From positions 44,767,040 to 44,831,039 of the forward strand of contig CM037782.1 of the NCBI GenBank assembly GCA_021229015.1: DNA of 64,000 nucleotides, given 5' to 3'. Shown here piece after piece: positions 1-12,541 of this stretch (its first letter is position 1; every line of letters begins with the position of its first letter). The position numbers and the translations under genes were made by a program. The stretch is from Solen grandis. Lineage: Eukaryota > Mollusca > Bivalvia > Adapedonta > Solenidae. The notes under the pieces are model-generated. The model searched no databases, was not told where the DNA came from, and saw only the letters and a program-made list of their open reading frames with translations.

Positions 1-1643
1 GGAGCTGCAAAAAAGAAGCAACATATGGATTTACAATTGTTTGATAAAAGGATCAAACTTTCGACTGTAGTAATTTTATCAAATGAAGTCCGATCTTCAA
101 AAACTAAACAGCAATGGAAAGATCTCTTCACAAACTCAAACATTTGTTCATATACCTTCTTTAAAATATTTTTAGATTTGAAGCTATTTTGTGCCGATAA
201 AAATAATCGGTATTATGACCTTGACCTTTGCATATTTTCATCGTTATTTACTATGAGTTTGTTTGTATTATTTAAATGCATAAACAGTGAAAATATGATG
301 AAGATTGAACAAAAAATAAAGTCAGGAGCTGCAAAAAAGAGGAAACATACGGATTTACAATTGTTTGATAAAAGGATCAAACTTTGGACTAAGGTTATTT
401 GATCAAATGAAGTCAGATCTTCAAAAACTAAACACCAATGGAAAGATCTCTTCACAGACTAAAACTTTTGTTCATATACTTTCTATAAAATATTTTTAGA
501 TTTGGAACTATTTTATGCCGATAAAAATAATAATAATTGGTATATGACCTTGACCTTTGCATATTATGCTTGTTTTTTTTTTCTAGGATTTTATTTGTTT
601 GATAAAAATGCATAAACAGTGAAATAATGATGAAGATTGAACAAAAAATAAAGTCAGGAGCAGCAAAAAAGAGGAAACATATGGATATACAATTGTTTGA
701 TAAGAGGATCAAACTTTGGACTGTGGTAATTTGATCAAATGAAGTCCGATCTTCAAAAACTAAACATTTATGGAAAGATCTCCTCACAACCTCAAACTTT
801 TGTTCATATACTTTCTATAAAATATTTTTAGATTTGGAGCTATTTTATGCCGATATAAATAATAATAATTGGTATATGACCTTGACCTTTGCATATTATG
901 GGTGATTTTTTTTCTATGATTTTATTTGATTGATAAAAATGCATAAACAGTGAAATAATGATGAAGATTGAACAAAAAATAAAGTCAGGAGCAGCAAAAA
1001 AGAGGAAACATATGGATATACAATTGTTTGATAAGAGGATCAAACTTTGGACTGTGGTAATTTGATCAAATGAAGTCCGATCTTCAAAAACTAAACAGCA
1101 ATGGAAAGATCTCTTCACAAACTCAAACATTTGTTCATATACCTTCTTTAAAATAATTTTAGATTTGAAGCTGTTTTGTGCCGATAAAAATAAAAATAAT
1201 CGGTATTATGACCTTGACCGTTGCATATTTTCATCGTTATTTACTATGAGTTTGTTTGTATTATTTAAATGCATAAACAGTGAAATAATGATGAAGATTG
1301 AACAAAAAATAAAGTCAGGAGCAGCAAAAAAGAGGAAACATATGGATATACAATTGTTTGATAAGAGGATCAAACTTTGGACTGTGGTCATTTGATCAAA
1401 TGAAGTCCGATCTTCAAAAACTAAACATTTATGGAAAGATCTCCTCACAACCTCAAACTTTTGTTCATATACTTTCTATAAAATATTTTTAGATTTGGAG
1501 CTATTTTATGCCGATAAAAATAATAATAATTGGTATATGACCTTGACCTTTGCATATTATGCTTGATTTTTTTCTATGATTTTATTTGTTTTATAAAAAT
1601 GCATAAACAGTAAAATAATGATGAAGATTGAACAAAAAATAAA
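1..1643 (-). repeat. 330-bp satellite array, about 5 units
   Basis: Head-to-tail tandem copies with starts marked by the GTCAGGAGC word at 321, 653, 984, 1314 and 1644, a spacing of 330-332 bp. Each unit holds a GATCAAACTTTGGACTG segment, a GAAGTCCGATCTTCAAAAAC segment and a TGACCTTGACC segment. The unit corresponds to roughly the first third of the 845-bp monomers further right (for example 2871-3715), so it looks like an internally deleted monomer that was amplified. Because 330 is divisible by 3, the same spurious reading frame recurs in every unit. I place the array on the minus strand so that its orientation matches the copies in 36 to 55 kb. The contig begins inside a unit. Confidence 0.9.
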
Positions 1644-2205
1644 GTCAGGAGCTGCAAATAACCTTAAAAGTCATACTTTTAAAATGTTGATTTTTCGAAA
1701 TTATTGGTTATGTTTGACCGCGTACTGTGGACAAACCATGCATTTCTCAAAATCGCCACACCATATATTTTGTACGTATATGTCTTGCGAATCATATGCA
1801 ACAAACAAAATTCTCCTATCTCATCTCTGAAAAAAATGGGGACTTTTTTCGTAGACCTACCCTTTATTTCACAGTTTTTGCGAGATTCAAACTTTCAACC
1901 TCCTGTAGCACGAAAGTTTTATATACGCAAATAATTGATACCTATCATATTTTATTAAGTTTCTGACAAGGAACACAATGCAAAAAACATTTGAATCGGA
2001 CCTAAAATAACAGAGTTATTAGCCCCTAGTCATTTTTAGAAAACGCCACCTAGCGGCAAAACTAAGACAAAAATGAAAATTTTCTCAACGTTAGGATCAA
2101 ATTCAGATCATAGGACAAAACTGGTAAAAAAATCAGAAATGTGACTTTTTTCTATCATGGTGATATGCCGTTCACAAAAAAAGGTTAGAAAAATAATAAT
2201 AAAAA
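1644..2205 (-). repeat. Array module carrying a CTCF-like site
   Basis: About 560 bp that follows the satellite array and recurs at 6655-7209 and 12542-13102, and inverted at about 36180-36715, 40640-41180, 43080-43620 and 44880-45420. It contains the ACGCCACCTAGCGG word (2043-2056) and ends in a GGTTAGAAAAATAATAAT tract directly before a CTAG. No protein is supported: frames open in one copy are shifted or stopped in others. Confidence 0.85.
2043..2056 (-). promoter_or_regulatory. CTCF-core-like 14-mer
   Basis: The minus strand reads CCGCTAGGTGGCGT, 12 of 14 positions against the bilaterian CTCF core CCASYAGRKGGCRS. Identical words occur at 7044-7057 and 12943-12956, always on the minus strand in this contig. 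Function is inferred from motif resemblance only. Confidence 0.35.
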
Positions 2206-2870
2206 CTAGAATCGCTATTGCGATATCATCGGTTTTCGCAAAAGCAATTCCATTCAGTTCACGAGTCATATGTTTCGAAAAACATATTTCTTCGTTCAAT
2301 GGCTTTTTGAATACTGTTGAATACAGTGATCTTTCAAACATTTTTGTCGCAATGTTTAAGCAGACTTTTTACCAAGAAGAATACTTTTAAGTATTACCTG
2401 TCTGTAATGTAGTTGCAAACTTGAAAACTTTTTTTACAGACTTCGGGTACTGCAACATTATATGTGTGTGTTGCTTTATGAGGGTGACATACGACAATTG
2501 TACTCGATAAACAACAATTGCAAACGACACACAACAGTATAAAATGACACGCGACAATGCGATATGCCACTTAACATTATAACGAACTAATGTTGCATTG
2601 AATTACTATCATTTTCATGAAATATCGCATAAACATTTTAGTGTTGTTTCAAATTGATGTCACCAAGGAACAGAATGCCAAAAATTGCATAAAAATCAGA
2701 CTTTAATTATTTATAAAGGGTGATTTCAAGCCAAGCGCCCCCTAGCAGCAAAATGAGAAACAGAATTGAGTAAAATTTTACTATTAGGTACCTAGAAATG
2801 CAGCAAATGGTTCAATGAAGCATACAAGTCGCACTAGTCGAACATTCTATTCCTTATATATCACAATTTG
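2206..2870 (-). repeat. Array module starting at a CTAG terminus
   Basis: Begins (minus-strand end) with CTAG next to an imperfect palindrome built on ATCGC...GCGATATC, then a stretch that recurs at 7210-7864 and 13103-13772 and, inverted, near 46030-46870 and 51830-52670. It contains short AAACGACA/ACACAACAGT-type repeats around 2490-2560 and a CTCF-like 14-mer at 2735-2748. Non-coding. Confidence 0.8.
2735..2748 (-). promoter_or_regulatory. CTCF-core-like 14-mer
   Basis: The minus strand reads CTGCTAGGGGGCGC. Apart from two positions (2 and 3) it fits CCASYAGRKGGCRS, including the invariant AGGGGGCGC half. Motif resemblance only. Confidence 0.35.
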
Positions 2871-4560
2871 AAGCATAAAAACTGATTTACAATTGTTCTA
2901 AATAGGATCAAACTTTGGACTGCCGTAAAATGACCAAATCAAGTCCGATCTTCAAAAACTAAACATCACTGGAAAGGGCTATTCAAGAACTAAAACTTTT
3001 GTTATATACTTTCAATAAAAATATTTTTCGTTTTGGAGCTATTTGGAGCCGAATAAAAACACAATTATCATAATATGACCTTGACATTTGAAATTTCATT
3101 TTAAATTTTTAATTGTGAGGCCCTTTAAAACATAACAATACATAACTTGTGAAAATATCATGAAGAATGAACTAAAAATAAAGTCAGGAGCGACAAAAAA
3201 CATCTTTTCGAAATTTTAATTTTTCCTAAAATTTAGTGAAGTTTGACCGTTTCTAGAGGACAAACCATGCATTTCTTAAATTCGTCATCCCATATATTTT
3301 GTGCGTATATGTCTTGTAAATCATTTGCAGCAAACAGAATTCTTCTATCTGATGTCTAACAAAAACGGATAGGTTTTTCGTACACATACCCTCATCTGCA
3401 CAGTTTTTTGCGAGGTTCGAACTTTCAACCTTCCGTTGCTAGCTCAAAAAGTTTCAGCCACTCAAACCTAGAACCTATGATATTTTATTAGGCTATCAAC
3501 AAGAAACATAATGCAATAAACCGCATTTGGATCAGGCTTTAACTTTTTGAGTTATAAGTAGAAGAGTGCTTTCAAGCAAAGCGCCCCTAGTGGCAAAATG
3601 AGAAACAAAATTGATTAAAATTTTACCATTAGGTACCTAGCAATGCAGCAAATAGTTCAATCAAGTACGCAAGTCGCACTAGTCGAACATTCTATTTCTT
3701 ATATATCACTATTTGAAGCATAAAAACTGATTTACAATTATTCCAAAAAAGGATCAAACTTTGGACTGCCGTAATATGACCAAATCAAGTCCGATCTTCG
3801 AAAACTAAACATCACTGGAAAGGGCTCTTCAAGAACTAAAACTTTTGTTCATATACTCTCAAGGAAATATTTTTAGTTTTTGAGCTATTTGGGGCCGAAT
3901 AAAAACACAATAAATTGTCTAAAAAAAAAAAAAAAAATTTTAAAAATTTTAATTGTGAGTCCCTTTCAAACATAACAATACATTACATGTGAAAATATCA
4001 TGAAGAATTAACAAAAAATAAAGTCAGAAGCGATAAAAAACATGTTTTTGAAACTTTAACTTTTCCTAAAATTTAGTGAAGTTTGACCATTTGCAGAGGA
4101 CAAACCATACATTTCTTAAATTCGCCACCCCATATATTTTGTGCGTATATGTCTTGCAAATCATTTGCAGCAAACAGAACTCTTCTATCTGATCTCTAAG
4201 AAAAATGGATAGGTTTTTCGTAGACCTACCCTCATTTGCACAGTTTTTTGCGAGGTTCGAACTTTCAACCTTCTGTAGCTCAAATACTTTCAGCGACACG
4301 TACCCTCGAAGCCTATCATATTTTATTTGGCTATCAACAAGGAACAGAATGCAAAAAACCGCATTTGAATCGGACCTCAAATAAGTGAGTTATTAGCCAT
4401 TAATAAATTTCATCCAAAACGCCCCTGGCGGGAAAAGTAAGACATAAATGAAAATTTTCTCAACGTTAGGATCAAGTTCAAATACGTGGTAATAACTGAT
4501 TAAAATTTCATACATGTGACTTTTTTCTATCATGGTGATATGCCGTTCACAAAAAAAGGT
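2871..4560 (-). repeat. Two tandem 845-bp monomers
   Basis: The AAGCATAAAAACTGATTTAC word starts monomers at 2871 and 3716, exactly 845 bp apart. The same pair occurs at 7865 and 8710 (spacing 845) and at 13773 and 14618 (spacing 845), with a single monomer at 10142. Each monomer contains the 330-bp satellite homology first, then a conserved segment around the words TTTGTGCGTATATGTCTTGC and GAGGTTCGAACTTTCAACC. The second monomer of this pair lost its TGACCTTGACC site to an A-tract near 3919-3937. Small indels and stops argue against coding. Confidence 0.88.
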
Positions 4561-4647
4561 TAGAAAAATAATAAAAAAAAAAAAAAAAAAATAAAACAGA
4601 AGAAGAACAATAGGTTTTCGCACTGCGAGGTGCGAAAACCTAACTAG
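4561..4647 (-). repeat. Boundary cassette: A-tract, hairpin, CTAG
   Basis: A-rich/AATAAT tract, an AGAAGAAGAACAATA spacer, then the hairpin 4612-4641 with an 11-nt stem AGGTTTTCGCA / TGCGAAAACCT and an 8-nt loop, then CTAG at 4644-4647 beside an AATCGCAATCGCGAT near-palindrome. The same architecture, with different loops, recurs at 9604-9694, 11024-11051, 37945-37977, 44788-44823 and 46872-46913. Confidence 0.8.
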
Positions 4648-5740
4648 AATCGCAATCGCGATATCATCGGTTTTCGCAAAAGCAATTCCATTAAGTTCAC
4701 GAGTCGCATGATTCGAAAAATATTTCTTCGTTCAATGGCTTGTTTATAATGTTAACAGCGATCTTTCAAACACTTTTGTCACAATGTTTAAGAAGACTTT
4801 TTACCCAAAAGAAGATTTTTGAGTATTACCTATCAGTTATGTAGTCGCGATATCATCGGTTTTCATGAAAGCAATTCCATTCAGTTCACGAGTCGCATGA
4901 TTCGAAAAACATTTCTTCGTTCAATTGCTTGTTGATACTGTTAACAGTGATCTTTGAAACGTTTCTGTCGCAATGTTTAAGCAGACTTTTTACCCAAGAG
5001 AGTATTGTTGAGTTTACCTGTCAGTTTGAAATCGCGATATCATCAGTTTTCATGAAAGCAATTGCATTCAGTTCATGAGTCGCATGATTCGAAAAACATA
5101 TTTCTTCGTTCAATGGCTTGTTGAATACTGTTAACAGTGATCATTCAAACATTTTTGTCGCAATGTATAATCAGACTTTTTACCAAGAAGATTACTTTTG
5201 AGTATTACCTGTCTGTTATGTAGTCGTAAACTTGAAAACATTTTTTACGGACTTCGGGTACTGCAATGTTATATGTGTGTTTAGCTTTATGATGTAGACA
5301 AATGACAATTGTATTCGATAAACAACAATTGCAAACGACAAACAACAGTATAAAATGACACACGACAATGCAATATGCCAGTCAACACTATTACGAACAA
5401 CTGTTGCATTGAATTATTATCATTTTTATGAAATATCGCATTATCTTTTTTGTGTCATTTCAAATTGATGTCACCGAAGAACAGAATGCAAAAAAATCGC
5501 ATAAAAATCAGACTTTATTTTTTTTTTTTAATTATTAATAGTGATTTCAAGCTAATCGCCCCCCAAGCGGCAAAATGAGAACCAAAACTGATTAAAATTT
5601 AACTATTAGGTACCTAGCAATGCCGCAAATGGTTCAATCAAGTATATAAGTCGCACTAGTCAAACATTCTATTCCTTATATATCACAATTTGAAGCATAA
5701 AAACTGATTTACAATTGTTCTAAAGAGGATCAAAACTTGG
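4648..5740 (-). repeat. Three short CTAG-type modules in tandem
   Basis: Three successive copies of a 190-650-bp module, each beginning with a GCGATATCATCGGTTTTC-like word (about 4655, 4850 and 5035). They share GAATACTGTTAACAGTGATC and TAAGCAGACTTTTTACC-like stretches. The last copy runs to an 845-bp-type start at 5693. An inverted equivalent lies at 46030-46870. No coding potential seen. Confidence 0.75.
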
Positions 5741-6654
5741 ACTGCCGTAAAATGACCAAATCAAGTCCGATCTTCAAAAACTAAACACCAATGGAAAGAC
5801 CTCTTCACAGACTAAAACTTTTGTTCATATACTTTCTATAAAATATTTTAGATTTGGAGCTATTTTATGCCGATAAAAATAATAATAATTGGTATATGAC
5901 CTTGACCTTTGCATATTATACTTGATTTTTTTCTATGATTTTATTTGTTTTATAAAAATGCATAAACAGTGAAATAATGGTGAAGATTGAACAAAAAATA
6001 AAGTCAGGAGCAGCAAAAAAGGGGAAACATATGGATATACAATTGTTTGATAAGAGGATCAAACTTTGGACTGTGGTCATTTGATCAAATGAAGTCCGAT
6101 CTTCAAAAACTAAACATTAATGGAAAGATCTCTTCACAGACTAATACTTTTGTTCATATACTTTCTATAAAATATTTTTAGATTTGGAGCTATTTTATGC
6201 CGATAAAAATAATAATAATTAGTATATGACCTTGACCTTTGCATATTATGCTTGAATTTTTTCTACGAATTTATTTGTTTTATAAAAATGCATAAACAGT
6301 GAAATAATAATGAAGACTGAACAAAAATTAAAGTCAGGAGCAGCAAAAAAGAGGAAACATATTGATATACAATTGTTTGATAAGAGGATCAAACTTTGGA
6401 CTGTGGTCATTTGATCAAATGAAGTCCGATCTTCAAAAGCTAAACACCAATGGAAAGATCTCTTCACAGACTAAAACTTTTGTTCATATACTTTCTATAA
6501 AATATTTTTAGATTTGGAGCTATTTTATGCCGATAAATATAATAATAATTGGTATATGACCTTGACCTTTGCATATGATGGGTGATTTTTTTTCTATGAT
6601 TTTATTTGATTTATGAAAATGCATTAACAGTGAAAAAATGATGAAGATTGAATA
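5740..6654 (-). repeat. 330-bp satellite array, about 3 units
   Basis: GTCAGGAGC words at 6003 and 6333 (330 bp apart). The last unit is truncated where the following module joins (about 6655). TGACCTTGACC occurs once per unit (5898, 6227, 6556). Sequence is nearly the same as 1-1643. Confidence 0.88.
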
Positions 6655-7864
6655 AAAAACCTTAAAAGTCATTCTTTTAAAATGTTGATTTTTCGAAAAT
6701 ATTGGTTATATTTGACCGCGTACTGTGGACAAACCATGCATTTCTTAAAATCGCCACACCATATATTTTGTGCGTATATGTCTTGCGAATCATATGCAAC
6801 AAACAAAATTCTCCTATCTCATCTCTGAAAAAAATGGGGACTTTTTTCGTAGACCTACCTTTATTTCATCGTTTTTTTCGAGATTCGAACTTTCAACCTC
6901 CTGTAGCACGAAAGTTTTATATACGCAAATAATTGAATCGTATCATATTTTATTAAGTTTCTGACAAGGAACACAATGCAAAAAACCACATTCGAATCGG
7001 ACCTCAAATAACAGAGTTATTAGCCCTTAGTCATTTTTACAAAACGCCACCTAGCGGCAAAACTAAGACAAAAATGAAAATTTTCTCAACGTTAGGATCA
7101 AAATCAGATCTTAGGACAAAACTGGTAAAAAAATCAGAAATGTGACTTTTTTCTATCATGGTGATATGCCGTTCACAAAAAAGGTTAGAAAAATAATAAT
7201 AAAAATAAACTAGAATCGCTATTGCGATATCATCGGTTTTCGCAAAAGCAATTCCATTCAGTTCACGAGTCACATGTTTCGAAAAACATATTTCTTCGTT
7301 CAATGGCTTTTTGAATACTGTTGAATACAGTGATCTTTCAAACATTTTTGTCGCAATGTTTAAGCAGACTTTTTACCAAGAAGAATACTTTTAAGTATTA
7401 CCTGTCTGTAATGTAGTCGCTAACTTGAAAACTTTTTTTACAGACTTCGGGTACTGCAACATTATAGTGTTTACAAAGAAAAATGCCACTAACATTACTA
7501 ATGTGGACAATCGTACTCGATAAACAACAATTGCAAATGACACACAACAGTATAAAATGACACGCGACAATGCGATATGCCACTTAACATTATAACGAAC
7601 TAATGTTGCAATGAATTACTATCATTTTCATGAAATATCGCATAAATATTTTAGTGTTGTTTCAAATTGATGTCACCAAGGAACAGAATGCAAAAAATTG
7701 CATAAAAATCACTTTAATTTTTTAAAAAGGGTTTAACCCCCCCAAAATGAGAAACAAAATTGAGTAAAATTTTAATATTAGGTACCTAAAAATGCAGCAA
7801 ATGGTTCAATGAAGCATACAAGTTGCACTAGTCGAACATTCTATTCCTTATATATCACAATTTG
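6655..7864 (-). repeat. Second copy of the 1644-2870 modules
   Basis: Near-identical, in the same order, to 1644-2870, displaced by about 5.0 kb. A CTCF-like 14-mer is at 7044-7057 and CTAG at 7210-7213. Between 7465 and 7510 and near 7735 short segments were lost or changed relative to the first copy, removing the second CTCF-like word. Confidence 0.85.
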
Positions 7865-9560
7865 AAGCATAAAAACTGATTTACAATTGTTCTAAATAGA
7901 ATCAAACTTTAGACTGCCGTAAAATGACCAAATCAAGTCCGATCTTCAAAATCTAAACATCACTGGAAAGGGCTATTCAAGAACTAAAACTTTTCTTATA
8001 TACTTTCAATAAAATATTTTTTGTTTTGGAGCTATTTGGAGCCGAATAAAAACACAATTATCGTAATATGACCTTGACCTTTGAAATTTCATTTTAACTT
8101 TTTAATTGTGAGGCCCTTTCAAACATAACAATACATAACTTGTGAAAATATCATGAAGAATGAACTAAAAATAAAGTCAGGAGCGACAAAAAACATCTTT
8201 TCGAAATTTTAATTTTTCCTAAATTTAGTGAAGTTTGACCATTTCTAGAGGACAAACCATGCATTTATTAAATTGGCTACCCCATAATATTTTGTGCGTA
8301 TATGTCTTGCAAATCATTTGCAGCAAACAGAATTTTTCTATCTGATGTCTAACAAAAACGGATAGGTTTTTCGTACACATACCCTCATCTGCACAGTTTT
8401 TTGCGAGGTTCGAACTTTCAACCTTCCGTTGCTAGCTCAAAGGGTTTCAGCCACTCATACCTATAAACTATCATATTTTATTAGGCTATCAACAAGAAAC
8501 ATAATGCAATAAAACCGCATTTGGATCAGGCTTTAACTTTTTGAGTTATAAGTAGAAGAGTGCTTTCAAGCTAAGAGCCCCTAGCGGCAAAATGAGAAAC
8601 AAAATTGATTAAAATTTTACCATTAGGTACCTAGCAATGCAGCAAATAGTTCAATCAAGTACGCAAGTCGCACTAGTCGAACATTCTATTTCTTATATAT
8701 CACAATTTGAAGCATAAAAACTGATTTACAATTATTCCAAAAAAGGATCAAACTTTGGACTGCCGTAAAATGACCAAATCAAGTCCGATCTTCAAAAACT
8801 AAACATCACTGGAAAGAGCTCTTGAATAACTAAAACTTTTGTTCATATACTCTCAAAGAAATATTTTTAGTTTTTGAGCTATTTGGGGCCGAATAAAAAC
8901 ACAAGATTCGTGACATGACCTTGACCTTTTCAATTATTTTTAAAATTTTTAATTGTGATCCCCTTTCAGACATAACAATACATAACTTGTGAAAATATCA
9001 TGAAGAATTAACAAAAAATAAAGTCAGAAGCGATAAAAAACATGTTTTTGAAACTTTTACTTTTCCTAAAATTTAGTGAAGTTTGACCATTTGCACAGGA
9101 CAAACCATACATTTCTTAAATTCGCCACCCCATATATTTTGTGCGCATATGTCTTGCAAATCATTTGCAGCAAACAGAATTCATCTATCTGATCTCTAAG
9201 AAAAATGGATAGGTTTTTCGTAGACCTACCCTCATTTGCACAGTTTTTTGCGAGGTTCGAACTTTCAACCTTCTGTAGCTCAAATACTTTCAGCGACACG
9301 TACCCTCGAAACCTATCATATTTTATTTGGCTATCAACAAGGAACAGAATACAAAAAACCGCATTTGAATCGGACCTCAAATAATTGAGTTATTAGCCAT
9401 TAATAAATTTCATGCAAAACGCCCCCTGGCGGGAAAAGTAAGACAAAAATGAAAATTTTCTCAACGTAAGGATTAAGTTCATATAAGTAGAAAAACTGGT
9501 AGAAATTTCATAATTGTGCCTTTTTTCTGTCATGGCGATATGCCGTTCACAAAAACCGGC
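7865..9560 (-). repeat. Second pair of 845-bp monomers
   Basis: Monomer starts at 7865 and 8710 (845 bp apart), near-identical to the pair at 2871-4560 and offset by 4994-5000 bp, which sets the higher-order period. The second monomer retains the TGACCTTGACC site at about 8916 and ends with a CTCF-like 14-mer at 9419-9432. Confidence 0.88.
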
Positions 9561-9694
9561 GGAAAAATAATAAAAAAAAAAAATAAAACAGAAGAAGAAC
9601 AATAGGTTTTCGCCCAGCGATGCGAAAACCTAAAAAAAAAAAAAAGAAGAAGAACAATAGGTTTTCGCACTGCGTGGTGCGAAAACCTAACTAG
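9561..9694 (-). repeat. Double hairpin boundary cassette
   Basis: Two copies of the A-tract + AGAAGAAGAACAATA + hairpin cassette in a row: hairpins at 9604-9631 and 9659-9688 share the AGGTTTTCGC / GCGAAAACCT stem but have different loops. A CTAG (9691-9694) follows, joined to the perfect short palindrome ACCGCAAGCGGT. This boundary therefore recorded two successive insertions or a local duplication. Confidence 0.8.
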
Positions 9695-11023
9695 AACCGC
9701 AAGCGGTATCTCGGTTTTCGCTTTTAACCTAATCAACTTGAACACATTATTTCAACTCAGCCACAATTTTCAATATGAAACAGAACGAAAAAGTTTCTGA
9801 AGACCTACCCTCATTTGCACAGTTTTTTTTTTTTTTTGCGAGGTTCGAACATTCAACCTTCCGTAGCTCAAAAGCTTTCAGCCACACGGATCCTCGAATC
9901 CTATCATATGTTATTAGCATATCAACAGGGAACAGAATGCAAAAAACCGCATTCGAATCGGACTTCAACTTTTTGAGTTATAAGCAAAAGAATGATCTCA
10001 AAAAAAGCGCCCCCTAGCGGCAAAATGAGAAAGAAAATTGATTAAAATTTTACTGTTAGGTACCTAGCAAAGCCGCAAATAGTTAAATCAAGTATACTAG
10101 TCGCACAAGACAAACTTTTTATTCTTATGTATCAGAATTTGAAGCATAAAACCTGATTTACAATTATTCCAAAAAAGGATCAAACTTTGGACTGCCGTAT
10201 AATGACCAAATCAACTCCGATCTTCAAAAACTAAACATCATTGGAAAGAACTCTTTAAGAACTAAAACTTTTGTTCATATACTCTCAATGAAATAATTTT
10301 AGTTTTGGAGCTATTTGTGGCCGAATAAAAACACAATAATCGTAATATGACCTTGACCTTTTCATTTATTTTTTAACTTTTTAATTGTGATCCCCTTTCA
10401 GACATAACAATACATAACTTGTGAAAATATCATGAAGAATTAACAAAAAATACAGTCAGAAGCGATAAAAAACATGTTTTTGAAACTTTAAATTTTCCTA
10501 AAATGTAGTGAAGTTTGACCGTTTCCAGAGGACAAACCATACATTTCCTAAATTCCCCACCCCATATATTTTGTGCGTATATGTCTTGCAAATCATTTGC
10601 AGCAAACAGAATTCTTCTATCTGATCTCTAACAAAAATGGATAGGTTTTTCGTAGACCTACCCTCATTTGCACAGTTTTTTGCGAGGTTCGAACTTTCAA
10701 CCTTCTGTAGCTCAAATACTTTCAGCGACACGTACCCTCGAAACCTATCATATTTTATTTGGCTATCAACAAGGAACAGAATGCAAAAAACCGCATTTGA
10801 ATCGGACCTCAAATAAGTGAGTTATTAGCCATTAATAAATTTCATGCAAAACGCCCCCTGGCGGGAAAAGTAAGACATAAATAAAAATTTTCTCAACGTT
10901 AGGATCATTTTCAAATACGTGCTAATAACTGATTAAAATTTCATACATGTGACTTTTTTCTATCATGGTGATATGCCGTTCACAAAAAAAGGTTAGAAAA
11001 ATAATAAAAAAAAAAAAAAAAAT
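9695..11023 (-). repeat. Diverged module plus one 845-bp monomer
   Basis: 9695-10141 is a diverged relative of the second half of a monomer (T-tract at 9825-9836; CTCF-like 14-mer at 10007-10020). A complete 845-bp-type monomer starts at 10142 and ends with a second CTCF-like word at 10851-10864. Inverted relatives lie at 53450-54800. Confidence 0.8.
10007..10020 (-). promoter_or_regulatory. CTCF-core-like 14-mer
   Basis: The minus strand reads CCGCTAGGGGGCGC, 13 of 14 against CCASYAGRKGGCRS. The same word is at 14482-14495 (minus), and a one-base variant ending GCGT at 15479-15492 (minus). Binding is not demonstrated. Confidence 0.4.
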
Positions 11024-11051
11024 AGGTTTTCGCACTGCGATGCGAAAACCT
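11024..11051. repeat. Constant-stem hairpin at the edge of the array
   Basis: Stem AGGTTTTCGCA / TGCGAAAACCT with a 6-nt loop, preceded by an A-tract. Unlike the other cassettes it is not followed by CTAG but by sequence unrelated to the array, so it may mark an element end or a deletion breakpoint. Confidence 0.7.
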
Positions 11052-11640
11052 AATAATTCTACTTGAGGCTGAAAGCCCTAATAAAAGTTTGAAGAAAGCC
11101 GTTATAACTAAGGCAATGTGCTTATCGGTCCTGGTGTACACCATTGCATCCTAAAATGCACCTCATTCTCTCAAATACGCATCGCAATTCACCTTTCAAC
11201 ACGGGCACTCTTTCCTGCGTAGGAACGTCCGGATCGTGGGAACCCAAACCCAATAACCGCCTTCTTCCCTTACTTCAAATTGCTAGATTTTCGTATACAA
11301 GCCCTTATCCGAAAAACATGAATATCTGCCATGTTTGTTGACGGAATCACTTGAATTTTTCAGGACTTTTTGCACATTGTAGTCTACGGCATTCATGCAA
11401 ATTTCAACTTCAAACATCAACTTGTCGATTTTATATGAATGTTTTAATAATTTCTGCTTAAATATGTATGAAATCATAATCACGTGACCAAACAAGTATT
11501 CCTTGCAGTATACATCACTTCACTTTTCAGTGTGTTAATGCTGAAGAAATCATAATTTTTGACTCAAAGTTCATGAAACTACAGCGTTTCAATTTCGTTA
11601 AAAGTACACTTTTCGCCTTTCTATCATAACTCAACCAATT
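11052..11640. other. Non-array spacer, nothing recognised
   Basis: About 590 bp with no similarity to the flanking modules. Short open stretches exist on both strands (about 65-70 codons), but they lack recognisable domains or splice context. The right end merges into a 330-bp satellite unit at about 11640. Confidence 0.6.
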
Positions 11641-12541
11641 CAACCCCGATCTTCAAAAACTAAACACCAATGGAAAGACCTCTTCACAAACTAAAACTTC
11701 TATTCATATACTTTCTATAAAATATTTTTAGATTTGAAGCTATTTCGTGCCGATAAAAATAACAATAATCGGTATAATGACCTTGACCTTTGCATATTTT
11801 CATCGTTATTTACTATGTGTTTATTTGTATTATTTAAATGCATAAACAGTGAAAAAATGATGAAGATTGAACAAAAATAAAGTCAGGAGCTGCAAAAAAG
11901 AAGCAACATATGGATTTACAATTGTTTGATAAAAGGATCAAACTTTCGACTGTAGTAATTTTATCAAATGAAGTCCGATCTTCAAAAACTAAACAGCAAT
12001 GGAAAGATCTCTTCACAAACTCAAACATTTGTTCATATACCTTCTTTAAAATAATTTTAGATTTGAAGCTGTTTTGTGCCGATAAAAATAAAAATAATCG
12101 GTATTATGACCTTGACCGTTGCATATTTTCATCGTTATTTACTATGAGTTTGTTTGTATTATTTAAATGCATAAAAAGTGAAATAATGATAAAGATTGGA
12201 CAAAAAATAAAGTCAGGAGCAGCAAAAAAGAGGAAACATATGGATATACAATTGTTTGATAAAAGGATCAAACTTTGGACTGTTGTCTTTTGATCAAATG
12301 AAGTCCGATCTTCAAAAACTAAACATTTATGGAAAGATCTCCTCACAACCTCAAACTTTTGTTCATATACTTTCTATAAAATATTTTTAGATTTGGAGCT
12401 ATTTTATGCCGATAAAAATAATAATAATTGGTATATGACCTTGACTATTGCATATTATGCTTGATTTTTTTCCATGATTTTATTTGTTTTATAAAAATGC
12501 ATAAACAGTGAAATAATGATGAAGATTGAACAAAAAATAAA
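11641..12541 (-). repeat. 330-bp satellite array, about 3 units
   Basis: GTCAGGAGC words at 11882, 12212 and 12542, exactly 330 bp apart. The 11880-12070 part nearly repeats 1-170. TGACCTTGACC occurs at about 11779 and 12108. The third site is altered (TTGACTATT at about 12437). Confidence 0.88.

Noticed and set aside
213..2390. Many 60-127-codon open frames repeating in the satellite and module arrays, on both strands, also throughout 36-46 kb
   Set aside because: The 330-bp period is a multiple of three, so chance frames recur. Copies differ by stops and frameshifts and both strands are open equally. They contain no known domain.
4066..4380. A roughly 104-codon frame that recurs in 845-bp monomers (also 9066-9380, 10498-10812; plus strand 50309-50587)
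   Set aside because: Persistence is explained by recent copying. Older copies (for example 9747-9968, 52869-53063) are frameshifted or shortened, and no domain or splice context is visible. A Ka/Ks test between diverged copies would be decisive.
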